Notes: generated by a model from the letters alone, not told the origin. DNA of 64,000 bases from Pseudophaeobacter sp. (GCA_027019165.1 JALUXC010000024.1:186001-250000), one strand, 5' to 3'; shown: positions 27,049 to 37,122, counted from the first letter of the stretch. A program made the numbers and translations.

Positions 27049-28440
27049 ATGTCTTTGAACGAAGTACTTGACCGTATTGACGCGGATGTTTCGGCGGCCA
27101 CCGATCGCCTTCTGGAGCTGCTCCGCATCCAGTCCATTTCCACCGACCCGGCCTACAAGGCGGAATGCGACAAGGCGGCCGACTGGCTGGTGGCGGATCT
27201 CAATTCCATCGGTATTGCGGCAGAAAAGCGCATGACTCCGGGCCACCCCATGGTCGTTGGTCATGTGGGACAGGAAAACCAGGATGCGCCGCATGTGCTG
27301 TTCTATGGCCACTATGATGTGCAGCCCGTCGACCCCTTGAACCTATGGAAGACTCCGCCCTTTGAGCCGCAACTCGAAGAGACCGGGAACGGCACGGTGA
27401 TCCGGGGCCGCGGCGCGTCGGACGACAAGGGGCAGCTGATGACCTTTGTCGAGGCCTGCCGCGCATGGAAGGCCATTCACGGCACCCTGCCCTGCCGCAT
27501 CACCTTTTTCTTTGAAGGCGAAGAAGAATCGGGCTCACCTTCGCTGGTGCCTTTCATGGAGGCGCACGCTGAAGAGCTGAAAGCGGATATCGCGCTGATC
27601 TGCGACACGTCGATGGTGTCACGCGGTGTGCCTTCGATTGCCTCGCAGCTGCGCGGCATGTTGAAAGATGAATTCACCCTGGTTGGCCCGCGCATCGATC
27701 TGCACTCGGGCCACTATGGCGGGCCGGGCCTCAACCCCTTGCGGGAGATCAGTCGGATCGTCGCCTCCTTCTATGATGAAGACACCGGCAAGATCGCTGT
27801 CGAGGGCTTCTATGAAGGCGTCAATGAGGTGCCAGAGGACCAGCTGCGCCAGTGGGAAGGCTGCGGCTTTGATGCCGATGACTACCTTGGCAATGCAGGC
27901 TACACGCAGGCGCATGGCGAGAAGGACTGCAGCATCCTGGAGCAGCAATGGGCGCGCCCGACGCTGGAGGTGAACGGGCTTTGGGGCGGCTACAACGGGG
28001 CCGGGTCGAAAACGGTTATCCCGTCTGAGGCCCATTGCAAGATCACCTGCCGCCTGGTGGGCGACATGGACCCGGACGCGCTGCGCCTGAAGATCCGCAA
28101 ACACGTGGAAGAGCGGCTGAAGCCTGACTGCAAGGTGATCTGGGACAACGACATGGAAGGCTCGCGCGCCTCGGTCATGGATATTTCGCGCCCCGAATTC
28201 ACCGCAGCCCGCGCCGCGTTGAGCGATGAATGGAACCGCGAGGCCGTGTTCTGTGGCATGGGCGGATCGATCCCAATCGCTGGCTTCTTCAAATCAATAC
28301 TTGGCATGGAGTCCATGTTGATCGGCTTTGCCAATGAGGACGATGCGATCCATTCGCCGAATGAGAAATACGACCTCAAGAGCTTCCACAAGGGGATCCG
28401 CTCCTGGGCGCGTGTTCTGGACGCGCTGAACAAGGAGTAA
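27049..28440 (+). CDS. M20-family dipeptidase / metallopeptidase
   Basis: 463 residues, cytosolic. Two-zinc M20 peptidase: metal His in FYGHYDVQPVD, bridging Asp in GRGASDDKGQ, catalytic and metal Glu in FFFEGEEESGSPS, and the dimerisation lid domain in the middle (HSGHYGGPGLNP). The C-terminal His is in NEKYDLKSFHKG-type context. Members with this long form are usually annotated as dipeptidases acting on small peptides. Divergent from hemA. A strong hairpin terminator follows. Confidence 0.93.
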   Translation: MSLNEVLDRIDADVSAATDRLLELLRIQSISTDPAYKAECDKAADWLVADLNSIGIAAEKRMTPGHPMVVGHVGQENQDAPHVLFYGHYDVQPVDPLNLWKTPPFEPQLEETGNGTVIRGRGASDDKGQLMTFVEACRAWKAIHGTLPCRITFFFEGEEESGSPSLVPFMEAHAEELKADIALICDTSMVSRGVPSIASQLRGMLKDEFTLVGPRIDLHSGHYGGPGLNPLREISRIVASFYDEDTGKIAVEGFYEGVNEVPEDQLRQWEGCGFDADDYLGNAGYTQAHGEKDCSILEQQWARPTLEVNGLWGGYNGAGSKTVIPSEAHCKITCRLVGDMDPDALRLKIRKHVEERLKPDCKVIWDNDMEGSRASVMDISRPEFTAARAALSDEWNREAVFCGMGGSIPIAGFFKSILGMESMLIGFANEDDAIHSPNEKYDLKSFHKGIRSWARVLDALNKE

Positions 28441-28492
28441 GGGAGTCACTCCCGCCCCGCCCTGGGCCTGTGGCCCGGACGCGTTGGGCCCG

Positions 28493-28518
28493 GCAGCGCG
28501 CCTGCGGCGCGCTGCTTT
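28493..28518 (+). terminator. Terminator after M20 peptidase
   Basis: A perfect 10-bp GC-rich stem (28493-28502 with 28506-28515), 3-nt loop, followed by TTT. It is part of a palindromic GC-rich stretch (28441-28530) similar to one at 36650-36700. Confidence 0.6.
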
Positions 28519-28578
28519 GCGCCAAGACCGGCGCGGCCCGCCAAACGATATCCAAGAGCGCAACAGGGAGGACAGATC

Positions 28579-29457
28579 ATGGCGGCCGCAGTCGACTCTG
28601 GAATTGCAGAGGTCAACGGGCAGAGCATCGCCTATACCTGTCAAGGCTCAGGTCCGGCGGTTCTTTTATTGCATGGCTTTCCACAAACACAGGCCATGTG
28701 GCGGGAGGTTGCCTCAAAGCTGGCGCAGTCGTTCACCGTTGTGACGGCGGACCTGCGCGGATATGGCCACAGCAGCAAGCCCGAGGGCGTTGAAGCCATG
28801 AGCTTTCGCAAGATAGGCGCCGATCAACTGGCATTGATGCGCTGGCTGGGACACAAAAGGTTTCACCTCGTCGGGCACGACCGGGGCGCCCGCACAGCCC
28901 ATCGTATGGCCCTTGATAGCCCCGCTTCCGTTGCCAGCCTCACCCTGATGGACATCATCCCCACCCATCTGCTGTTGAGCGACCTGCGCCAGGAGGTGGC
29001 ACGCGCATACTATCATTGGTTTTTCCTGGCGCAGCCCGCGCCTTTTCCCGAAGAGATGATCGCAGCGGACCCGGACCGCTACTTTGAAAGCTGCCTTCTG
29101 GGCTGGGGCGGCGCCACGCTAGAAGACTTCCCGCCCGAGGCTTTGAGCGCGTACAGGCAAAGCTGGCGCAACCCAGCCTGCATCCACACCATGTGCAATG
29201 ACTACCGTGCGGCCATCGACGTGGATTTTGCCCATGATGCCGAAGATCTCGACCGGCAGGTGACCTGCCCGGCGCTGGTCCTATATGGAGCGACCGGGGC
29301 CATGGCCAAACACTATGATGTCGAGGCCACCTGGGCTTCTCGTCTGGCAGACATGCGCGCAGAAGCCATTCCTGGCGGGCATTTCTTTGTGGATCAGCAC
29401 CCGGAACAGACAGCCGATGCACTGTTTGCCTTTCTGAAAGAGCTCCCAGAGCTTTGA
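28579..29457 (+). CDS. Alpha/beta hydrolase resembling fluoroacetate/haloacetate dehalogenase
   Basis: 292 residues. Alpha/beta-hydrolase fold with oxyanion motif LLLHGFPQT and nucleophile Asp101 in GHDRGAR. All residues that form the active site of the characterised fluoroacetate dehalogenase RPA1163 have counterparts: Asp101, Arg102, Arg105 (carboxylate binding), His146-Trp147 and Tyr209 (fluoride pocket), and His268 in GGHFFVDQHPEQTADAL. In ordinary epoxide hydrolases the His-Trp-Tyr pocket differs. The product should be a haloacetate dehalogenase; activity on fluoroacetate itself is inference. Follows the M20 peptidase gene after a hairpin, with its own GGGAGGAC Shine-Dalgarno. Confidence 0.85.
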   Translation: MAAAVDSGIAEVNGQSIAYTCQGSGPAVLLLHGFPQTQAMWREVASKLAQSFTVVTADLRGYGHSSKPEGVEAMSFRKIGADQLALMRWLGHKRFHLVGHDRGARTAHRMALDSPASVASLTLMDIIPTHLLLSDLRQEVARAYYHWFFLAQPAPFPEEMIAADPDRYFESCLLGWGGATLEDFPPEALSAYRQSWRNPACIHTMCNDYRAAIDVDFAHDAEDLDRQVTCPALVLYGATGAMAKHYDVEATWASRLADMRAEAIPGGHFFVDQHPEQTADALFAFLKELPEL

Positions 29458-29543
29458 GAAGCGGCTGCCGACAACGGCCATAGCAAGCGTCAAGCGACTG
29501 AGTGTTGGCGAAACTCTGCAAGCAGGGAAAAGCCAGCCAACCT

Positions 29544-29768
29544 TTAACCGCGGCGCTGACGCAGGTGCCGCACGCCCTTGAGCACCAAGAGCAGGAGCGG
29601 AGCACCGTGCATCATCAGATCGAACCAATCGAGCGCACGGTTCAAGTCGCCTGCCAACAGCATCTTTAGCTTTTCCCACAGATGCGGTTCGGGAAAGAAG
29701 GGCGCCAACCCAAGGAGAAGCGCCACAACGATCGCGGTCGTCCAGTCGAGAGAGTCCAAGAGTTTCAT
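29544..29768 (-). CDS. Small membrane protein, RND-transporter-annotated family
   Basis: 74 residues: a hydrophobic N-terminal helix (AIVVALLLGLAPFFPEPH), an amphipathic middle (LAGDLNRALDWFDLMMHG) and a second hydrophobic helix (APLLLLVLKGVR) with a basic end. I recognise the pattern LDWTT...LGLAPF...PLDWFDL as a family of tiny membrane proteins labelled RND transporter in databases; its role is unknown. No clear Shine-Dalgarno. Confidence 0.7.
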   Translation of the reverse strand: MKLLDSLDWTTAIVVALLLGLAPFFPEPHLWEKLKMLLAGDLNRALDWFDLMMHGAPLLLLVLKGVRHLRQRRG

Positions 29769-29809
29769 GTGAATGACACTACGATTCTGACATCCTGGAA
29801 AGCAGTAAG

Positions 29810-29886
29810 TGGCGCGGTTGACGGGGCTCGAACCCGCGACCCCCGGCGTGACAGGCCGGTACTCTAACCAGCTGAGCTACAACCGC
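29810..29886 (-). tRNA. tRNA-Asp (GTC), copy 1
   Basis: Reverse-complement cloverleaf with anticodon GTC, T-arm GGTTCGAGCC and encoded CCA; 77 nt. It differs from copies 2 and 3 by one base in the D-loop (GCT for GTT). Confidence 0.97.
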
Positions 29887-29959
29887 GCATGGGCCTCAAA
29901 AGGCGTTCCGAAAAGGTCCCTTGTCAGAGAAACCCGCAGGGCGGGACCAGACAAATGAG

Positions 29960-30036
29960 TGGCGCGGTTGACGGGGCTCGAACCCGCGACCCCCGGCGTG
30001 ACAGGCCGGTACTCTAACCAACTGAGCTACAACCGC
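29960..30036 (-). tRNA. tRNA-Asp (GTC), copy 2
   Basis: Same 77-nt cloverleaf with anticodon GTC and encoded CCA, apparently identical to copy 3. The spacer to copy 1 is about 73 bp. Confidence 0.97.
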
Positions 30037-30115
30037 GCATGGGTCTCATTGTCTGCCGTTCGGCAATTCCCCTCCGGGGCGGACCTTGGTTTTGCCCAAG
30101 GCGGGCAGGCAGCAG

Positions 30116-30192
30116 TGGCGCGGTTGACGGGGCTCGAACCCGCGACCCCCGGCGTGACAGGCCGGTACTCTAACCAACTGAGCTACAACCGC
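30116..30192 (-). tRNA. tRNA-Asp (GTC), copy 3
   Basis: Same 77-nt cloverleaf with anticodon GTC and encoded CCA. It is the first of the three in the direction of transcription, followed by copies 2 and 1 after spacers of roughly 75 bp. Confidence 0.97.
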
Positions 30193-30291
30193 TCGCTGCC
30201 CGTCCAGCATCTCTGCCGAACGTTGGGGTGTAATATTCGCAGGCCTCGGGTGAGGTCAAGCGGTGTTTTGGCTTTTTGACCGCTTTCCAAC

Positions 30292-30314
30292 AAAAAAATA
30301 TTCCCGGGGGAATA
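30292..30314 (-). terminator. Terminator downstream of prpE
   Basis: TATTCCC and GGGAATA (30299-30314) are complementary; on the minus strand the stem is followed by seven T. It lies 110 nt past the prpE stop and separates it from the tRNA-Asp cluster. Confidence 0.65.
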
Positions 30315-30423
30315 AGTCTCTGAATTCAATGCATAACCAACGCTAGCCATACCGGGCGTCACCTGTGACAGACGGACGGAAGGCGCGCGCTCCAAGGCGT
30401 GCGGCCTTCTCCCCTGCCACGGA

Positions 30424-32316
30424 TCAGCCTTTGGCGTAGCCAATGCTTTGAAGCGCCTCCTTGATTTCATCCAGAATGGCCGGATCATCAATGGTGGCCG
30501 GCATCTTGAAGGGCGTACCATCAGCGATATTGACCATGGTGCCGCGCAGGATCTTACCCGAGCGCGTCTTGGGCAGGCGATCCACAACAACGGCCAGCTT
30601 GAAGGCGGCGACCGGCCCGATCTTCTCGCGCACCAGTTTGACCACCTCGGACACGATCTCTTCGCCCGGACGGTTGGTGCCCGCATTGAGACACAGGAAG
30701 CCCACCGGGAGCTGTCCTTTCAGCTGATCGCTGACACCGATCACCGCGCATTCGGCCACATCGGGGTGAGAGGCGAGAACCTCTTCCATGCCACCGGTCG
30801 ACAAGCGGTGCCCGGCGACGTTGATCACATCATCGGTACGCGCCATGATATAGAGGTATCCGTCCTCATCCTTCATGCCCGCATCCCCGGTTTCATAATA
30901 GCCGGGGAAGGTGGTGAGGTAGCTTTTCTTGAAGCGCTCTTCGGCGTTCCAGAGGTTTGGAAGCGTCCCCGGCGGCAAGGGAAGTTTCACCGCAATGGCA
31001 CCAAGCTCTCCGGCGGGCATGGGGTTGCCGCCCTCATCCAGGATGTCAACCTCATAGCCCGGCATGGGCACGGCAGGCGAGCCGAGCTTCGTTGGCAGTT
31101 CCTCGATCCCCAGCGGGTTGGCGGCGATGGACCAGCCGGTTTCGGTCTGCCACCAGTGATCGACCACCGGCACCTTCAGCTGATCCTGCGCCCAGACGAT
31201 GGTATCGGGATCGGCGCGCTCCCCGGCAAGATAGACCTGTTTCAGGCAGGAGAGATCATACTTGCCAACGAATTCGCCCTTGGGATCTTCGCGTTTCACG
31301 GCGCGAAACGCAGTCGGCGCGGTGAAAAAGCTTTTGACCTTGTGCTCCGAAATCACCCGCCAGAAGGTGCCCGCATCGGGCGTGCCGACCGGTTTGCCTT
31401 CAAACACGATGGTGGTGTTGCCATGGATCAGCGGACCATAGCAGATATAACTGTGCCCCACGACCCAGCCCACATCTGACGCCGCCCAGAACACATCGCC
31501 CGGATCGACGTTGTAGATATTCTTCATCGACCAATTGAGCGCCACCAGCTGCCCGGCGGTATGACGAATGACGCCCTTGGGCTGCCCGGTGGTGCCAGAG
31601 GTATATAGAATATAGGCCGGGTGATTGCCTTCAACCGGCACACATTCGGCAGGCTCAACGCCATATTGGAACCCATGCCAGTTGACGTCCCGCCCCTCAA
31701 TCAGCTCGGCCACCTCCTGTTCACGCTGGAAGATCACGCAGAAATCAGGCTTATGTTCGGCCAGATCGATGGCGCCATCCAGAAGCGGCTTGTAGTGGAC
31801 AACCCGGCCCGGCTCCAGCCCGCAAGAGGCGGCGATGATCGCCTTGGGCTTTGCATCGTCAATGCGCACGGCCAGCTCGTTCGCGGCAAAACCGCCAAAG
31901 ACCACCGAATGCACCGCACCAAGGCGCGCGCAGGCCAGCATCGCCTCCAGCGCCTCGGGGATCATCGGCATGTAGATGATGACACGGTCGCCCTTCTCAA
32001 TGCCCTTGGCCCGCAGAGCGCCCGCCAAAGTCGCCACGCGGTTGCGTAGCTCCACATAGGAGATTTCGCGCTTGGTATGGGTGATCGGGCTGTCGTAGAT
32101 GATCGCGGTCTGCTCGCCGCGACCGTTTTCCACGTGGCGATCCACCGCATTATAGCAGGTGTTGACCATGCTATCGGAGAACCACTCATATAGCCCCTCC
32201 CCCAGATCACTCAGCGCCTTCGTCGGGGCCTGATTCCAGGTGATCCCCTTGGCGGCCTCCATCCAGAATGCTTCGGGGTCCGATTTCCAGCGGGCATATA
32301 CGTCCTGATACGACAT
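30424..32316 (-). CDS. prpE: Propionyl-CoA synthetase
   Basis: 630 residues, acetyl-CoA-synthetase family. Activates propionate to propionyl-CoA via an adenylate. Core motifs: ILYTSGTTGQPKGVIRHTAGQ (A3), the A5 stretch DHWWQTETGWSI, GYYETGDAGMKDEDGY (A7) and the C-terminal acetylation-sensitive catalytic Lys in LPKTRSGKILRG. The N-terminal SYQDVYARWKSDPEAFW matches PrpE. The ATG at 32316 has GAGGAGGAC upstream; 22 extra in-frame residues are rejected. The upstream region has a cluster of TGCAAA half-sites, as expected for control by a short-chain fatty acyl-CoA responsive regulator. Confidence 0.95.
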   Translation of the reverse strand: MSYQDVYARWKSDPEAFWMEAAKGITWNQAPTKALSDLGEGLYEWFSDSMVNTCYNAVDRHVENGRGEQTAIIYDSPITHTKREISYVELRNRVATLAGALRAKGIEKGDRVIIYMPMIPEALEAMLACARLGAVHSVVFGGFAANELAVRIDDAKPKAIIAASCGLEPGRVVHYKPLLDGAIDLAEHKPDFCVIFQREQEVAELIEGRDVNWHGFQYGVEPAECVPVEGNHPAYILYTSGTTGQPKGVIRHTAGQLVALNWSMKNIYNVDPGDVFWAASDVGWVVGHSYICYGPLIHGNTTIVFEGKPVGTPDAGTFWRVISEHKVKSFFTAPTAFRAVKREDPKGEFVGKYDLSCLKQVYLAGERADPDTIVWAQDQLKVPVVDHWWQTETGWSIAANPLGIEELPTKLGSPAVPMPGYEVDILDEGGNPMPAGELGAIAVKLPLPPGTLPNLWNAEERFKKSYLTTFPGYYETGDAGMKDEDGYLYIMARTDDVINVAGHRLSTGGMEEVLASHPDVAECAVIGVSDQLKGQLPVGFLCLNAGTNRPGEEIVSEVVKLVREKIGPVAAFKLAVVVDRLPKTRSGKILRGTMVNIADGTPFKMPATIDDPAILDEIKEALQSIGYAKG

Positions 32317-32774
32317 GGCGTCCTCCTCACTCCTTGCTTGCAAAGAGTTACGCCCATGCCGTGCGCCCCGGCAAGCCACCAAAAGAACGCAGCGTCACAA
32401 GGAGGCAGGAATTTGCAAAAAATCGCACGCACGCTCTGCAAAGATATGCAAATCTTCTGAAGCCATTCAAAAAACCGCAACTTTCACCAAGTCTTGCAAA
32501 ACTGCAAATCCCATATCGCAAAGGAGCCTGCCGAAACTTCGAATCATCCCTGCGGCAAAATCAATCGAACGCGACCAGCGACTGCCGATGTGACCTCAAA
32601 ACCAAAGCTCTCACCACGTCTCAAGCTGAAACGTGCGCATCCCGCGCGACGAATGCGATGTCTTCCGGTCTTCTGCCCGCTCGCGCGACAAATCCTCGGT
32701 TTCGCACAGGATTTCTGCTCCGGCCTATTGCAACCCGAACAGCGGCATCTAACCTGCGCGCAGGAGATTTGCAC
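32317..32774. other. Intergenic region prpE / amidase (458 bp)
   Basis: Divergent upstream region, AT-richer than its neighbours, containing a cluster of TGCAAA motifs next to the prpE side. A long plus-strand open frame through it lacks coding character and a ribosome-binding site. Confidence 0.65.
32337..32508. promoter_or_regulatory. Cluster of six TGCAAA motifs upstream of prpE (candidate ScfR/PccR/RamB-type operator)
   Basis: TGCAAA-containing octamers at 32337-32344, 32412-32419 (perfect TTTGCAAA), 32435-32442, 32445-32452, 32493-32500 and 32501-32508. Short-chain fatty acyl-CoA regulators (PccR of Rhodobacter sphaeroides, RamB of Corynebacterium) bind TTTGCAAA-type elements near propionyl- and acetyl-CoA genes. 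The match here is inferred. Confidence 0.55.
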
Positions 32775-34214
32775 ATGACCAATAGAGATATCTGGCGCTT
32801 CAGCGCAACCGAGTTGACCGCCCAAACCAAGACTGGCGAGATTTCAGCTGAAGCCGCCGTTCAAAGTTCCATCGACCGGATGAACGCCGTGAACCCGGCC
32901 CTGAATGCGGTGGTAGAAGACCTGAGCGCCGAGGCGCTGGAACGCGCAATGGGACTCGACAAGTCGCGCGCGCGTGGCGCCACGCCTGGCCCGCTGCACG
33001 GAGTGCCCGTGACCATAAAGATCAATGTCGATCAGGCAGGCCATGCCACTTCAAACGGTGTTACGGCGCTGAAAGATCTGATTGCACCGGCCGATGCACC
33101 TGTGGTGGAGAACCTGCAAAAAGCGGGGGCCGTGGTCATCGGGCGGACCAACACGCCTGAGTTTTCCTTCCGCGCTGATACCGACAATCCCTTGCACGGG
33201 CGTACACATAACCCCTGGGGCGCGCATATCTCGCCTGGCGGCTCCTCGGGCGGCGCCGGTGCTGCGGTGATGGCCGGGATCGGTGCTCTGGGACATGGCA
33301 ATGACATTGGCGGCTCTTTGCGCTTTCCGGCGGCGGCCAACGGCGCCGTGACAGTGAAACCGGGCCTTGGCCGCGTGCCCGCCTGGAACCCCAGCCAAAA
33401 GGCCGAACGCGGCATGCTGGCGCAATCCATGTCGGTGCAGGGCCTGATCACCCGCTCCGCCGCCGACCTGCACCTGTCTATGCCCTCGTTGATTGCCCCC
33501 GATCCGCGCGATCCCTTCCATGTCCCCCTGCCCTGGTGCGGCGACGACCTGGAGGGACCGATCAAGGTTGCCTTCACCCGCAACACGCATGGCTATGACC
33601 TCCACCCTGAGGTCGAGGCCGCCCTGCTCACCGCGCGCGATGCGCTGACGGATGCCGGGTATGTCGTCGAAGAGGTCGAACCGCCAAATGTGTTCGAGGC
33701 GGGCCGCAACGGCTATCGTGCCCTGATGGGCGAGGTCTATGCCATGATGAAACAGGATGTGGACGCCGCTGGCTCGCAAACTGTGCGGGACATCTTCGAG
33801 GTCTATTTCCAGGAATTCCCGCCTTTTGCTGGCACCGAGCTGTTGCAGATGATGGCCAAACGCAGCCACTATGCGCGGGAATGGTCGCTGTTCATGGAAG
33901 ACTATCCGCTTGTCCTGACCCCCTTCCTGCCCCAGCCGTTCTTCAAGCCGGACCGTGACACCGAAGGCGCAGAAGGCGTGCACGAGGTACTGGGCTGCGC
34001 GGTCTATTCCTACGCGATGAACTTCATGGGGCTGCCTGCGGCCTCTGTACCCTCGCGTCTGGCTCAGCTTGAGAAGGGACCGCAGCCGATCAACGTGCAG
34101 ATCGTCTCCCGCCGCTGGCGCGAGGATATGGCCGTGGATGCCGCTGCCGCGATCGAAGCGCGCGTGGGTGCGATGCATCACGCACTTTGGGAGTTGATGG
34201 AGGCACGGGGCTAG
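32775..34214 (+). CDS. Amidase (amidase-signature family)
   Basis: 479 residues. Amidase-signature triad: Lys in GVPVTIKINVDQAG, the cis-Ser in SPGGSSGGAGAAV and the nucleophile in HGNDIGGSLRFPA. The start is the ATG at 32775 with AGGAG eight bases upstream; the frame is open for another 500 bp upstream but has no start signal. It shares only family-level similarity with the amidase at 10.9-12.3 kb. Substrate unknown. A hairpin terminator separates it from convergent nadK. Confidence 0.92.
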   Translation: MTNRDIWRFSATELTAQTKTGEISAEAAVQSSIDRMNAVNPALNAVVEDLSAEALERAMGLDKSRARGATPGPLHGVPVTIKINVDQAGHATSNGVTALKDLIAPADAPVVENLQKAGAVVIGRTNTPEFSFRADTDNPLHGRTHNPWGAHISPGGSSGGAGAAVMAGIGALGHGNDIGGSLRFPAAANGAVTVKPGLGRVPAWNPSQKAERGMLAQSMSVQGLITRSAADLHLSMPSLIAPDPRDPFHVPLPWCGDDLEGPIKVAFTRNTHGYDLHPEVEAALLTARDALTDAGYVVEEVEPPNVFEAGRNGYRALMGEVYAMMKQDVDAAGSQTVRDIFEVYFQEFPPFAGTELLQMMAKRSHYAREWSLFMEDYPLVLTPFLPQPFFKPDRDTEGAEGVHEVLGCAVYSYAMNFMGLPAASVPSRLAQLEKGPQPINVQIVSRRWREDMAVDAAAAIEARVGAMHHALWELMEARG

Positions 34215-34226
34215 GCCTTTGGGGCA

Positions 34227-34248
34227 AAGGGGGCAAGCCTGCCCCCTT
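34227..34248. terminator. Terminator between convergent amidase and nadK
   Basis: AAGGGGGC (34227-34234) pairs with GCCCCCTT (34241-34248) over a 6-nt loop, in the 36-bp gap between two convergent stop codons. The T tract is short. Confidence 0.55.
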
Positions 34249-34250
34249 GC

Positions 34251-35006
34251 TTAGGTGAACTGTTCGGAGATCAGCCGCTCTTCCAGTCCGTGACCGGGAT
34301 CAAAGAGGATGCGGTGGCTGATGCGGGTCTCTGTCTGAATTTCCACCCAGTCGATATCCTTGAACGAGACGGAATCGGCCTCTGCCATAACCGGGCGCTT
34401 TTCTGCCTCCAGTACGTCAAACCGCACCATTGCACTGCTGGGCAGCAAGGCTCCTCGCCAACGCCGGGGGCGAAAGGCAGCCACAGCCGTCAGCGCCAGC
34501 ACATCCGAGCCGATTGGCAGGATCGGCCCATGGGCCGAGTAGTTGTAGGCGGTCGAGCCGGCCGGGGTTGAGACCAGCGCGCCATCACAGACCAGTTCGG
34601 CCAGACGCTGGCGTCCATCCACCGAGATCTTGAGCCGGGCGGCCTGCGGCCCGGCACGCAGCAGCGAGACCTCGTTGATGGCCAGCGCGCGATGCATCTT
34701 GCCGCTCCGGTCCATCGCGGTCATCGACAAGGGGTTGATGATCTCCTGTTCGGCCTCTTGCAGCCGTGCGATCAAGCCGCCTTCGTGATATTCGTTCATC
34801 AAGAAACCGACCGTGCCGCGGTTCATACCATAGACAGGCGCGCTCAATTCGATGGTGTCGTGCAGGGTGTGCAGCATGAACCCATCCCCGCCCAGGGCAA
34901 CGATCACCTCTGCCTGTTCGGGCGCGCAGTTGCCGTACCGCTCTGTCAGGGCCGTCAAAGCGCGCTGCGCGACCTCTGCCGTGCTGGCCAGAAAGGCGAT
35001 TCTCAT
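34251..35006 (-). CDS. nadK: NAD kinase
   Basis: 251 residues, cytosolic, ATP- (or polyphosphate-) dependent phosphorylation of NAD to NADP. Motifs: EVIVALGGDGFMLHTLH (the GGDG ATP/NAD motif) and LVSTPAGSTAYNYSAHGP, plus NEVSLLR. The ATG at 35006 is chosen; 36 further in-frame residues at the front are unlikely because family members begin at MRIAFLAS-like sequence. Divergent from glyA. Confidence 0.95.
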   Translation of the reverse strand: MRIAFLASTAEVAQRALTALTERYGNCAPEQAEVIVALGGDGFMLHTLHDTIELSAPVYGMNRGTVGFLMNEYHEGGLIARLQEAEQEIINPLSMTAMDRSGKMHRALAINEVSLLRAGPQAARLKISVDGRQRLAELVCDGALVSTPAGSTAYNYSAHGPILPIGSDVLALTAVAAFRPRRWRGALLPSSAMVRFDVLEAEKRPVMAEADSVSFKDIDWVEIQTETRISHRILFDPGHGLEERLISEQFT

Positions 35007-35176
35007 GACGCTGCTCTCATTCCGCGCTCGTCCCGCTTTGGTCTCATTCTGCGCCGGGGCGGATGTTTCCGGTCCTGCGCATTCGGTTCCGAAACAAGCA
35101 CAGCTTTCCCACAAAGGCCAGAGTGGCCGTTCTGCCGCAGGTATTCGTCGCTTTCCGGTCTTTCAGATCGGCTGGG

Positions 35177-35190
35177 TTTCCTATAGGAAA
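35177..35190. promoter_or_regulatory. 14-bp perfect palindrome upstream of glyA
   Basis: TTTCCTATAGGAAA, 36 bp upstream of the glyA ATG in the divergent nadK-glyA gap. It could be an operator or part of a promoter; no regulator is assigned. Confidence 0.4.
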
Positions 35191-35225
35191 TCGCGCAATC
35201 CAACCTCCAACCCGACGGAGCCAGC

Positions 35226-36521
<1,296 letters not shown>

Positions 36522-36543
36522 CCAGACAGAGATCTAACATTTG

Positions 36544-36582
36544 AGAAGGCCCGGCGGTACAGCAACCGCCGGGCCTTCTTTT
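36544..36582 (+). terminator. Terminator of glyA
   Basis: A 13-bp GC-rich perfect stem (36545-36557 with 36566-36578) with an 8-nt loop followed by TTTT, 24 nt after the stop codon. Confidence 0.9.
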
Positions 36583-36756
36583 CGGATATGGAAAGGCTCC
36601 CGCGCCCTGTCACTGCATCAAAGATGCCGTAACACAGGCCTTGGGCCTGGCAGCCCGGGCCTGCCCAGGCTGTGGCGCCGCTTGCGGCGCTCGGCCCAAC
36701 TGAGCCAGATCAGTCTTTGATGATCGCAGATCGGGCGGGAGGACGACCAGACCGGC

Positions 36757-37122
36757 CTAGACGAAACCACGCCACCTCAGGACAAGGATGAAAAGTGCGG
36801 CCACCGCCAATAGCGAGAAGGCCACGCTCCCCAGTACCCCCAGCCATCGGTCCTTGCGCCGCTCCGCCAGATCAACGGATCGCAGATGGCTCAGCACGTC
36901 CTTGGCGGCCTGGTCGAGTTTCTTGTTGTCCACTGTCAAAGCCAGTTTTGGGTGATCCAAAAGAGGTCTTGCACGGGCCAAAAGCATCCCCTGCCGAAAC
37001 ACGTGACGCGGCAAACGTCGGCGTGCCTTGGTGAAGGCGCTCGACAGATCTCCGGACGCCATCTCCTTTTCGCTGAGAAGCCCCCGAATCTCATCGATTT
37101 CTGCACTCAAAGGATGTGTCAT
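36757..37122 (-). CDS. Small hypothetical protein with C-terminal membrane helix
   Basis: 121 residues. Hydrophilic, mostly helical N-terminal 90 residues with many charged residues (ARRRLPRHVFRQGMLL, VDNKKLDQAAKDVLSHLRS) and one C-terminal transmembrane helix (VLGSVAFSLLAVAALFILVLRW) with RGFV tail: probably an inner-membrane protein facing the cytoplasm. Good Shine-Dalgarno (GGGAGG) before ATG 37122. No family recognised. Confidence 0.7.
   Translation of the reverse strand: MTHPLSAEIDEIRGLLSEKEMASGDLSSAFTKARRRLPRHVFRQGMLLARARPLLDHPKLALTVDNKKLDQAAKDVLSHLRSVDLAERRKDRWLGVLGSVAFSLLAVAALFILVLRWRGFV

Noticed and set aside
32268-32774. N-terminal extension of the second amidase
   Set aside because: The upstream frame lacks a ribosome-binding site and overlaps the TGCAAA-rich regulatory region; the ATG at 32775 has AGGAG.
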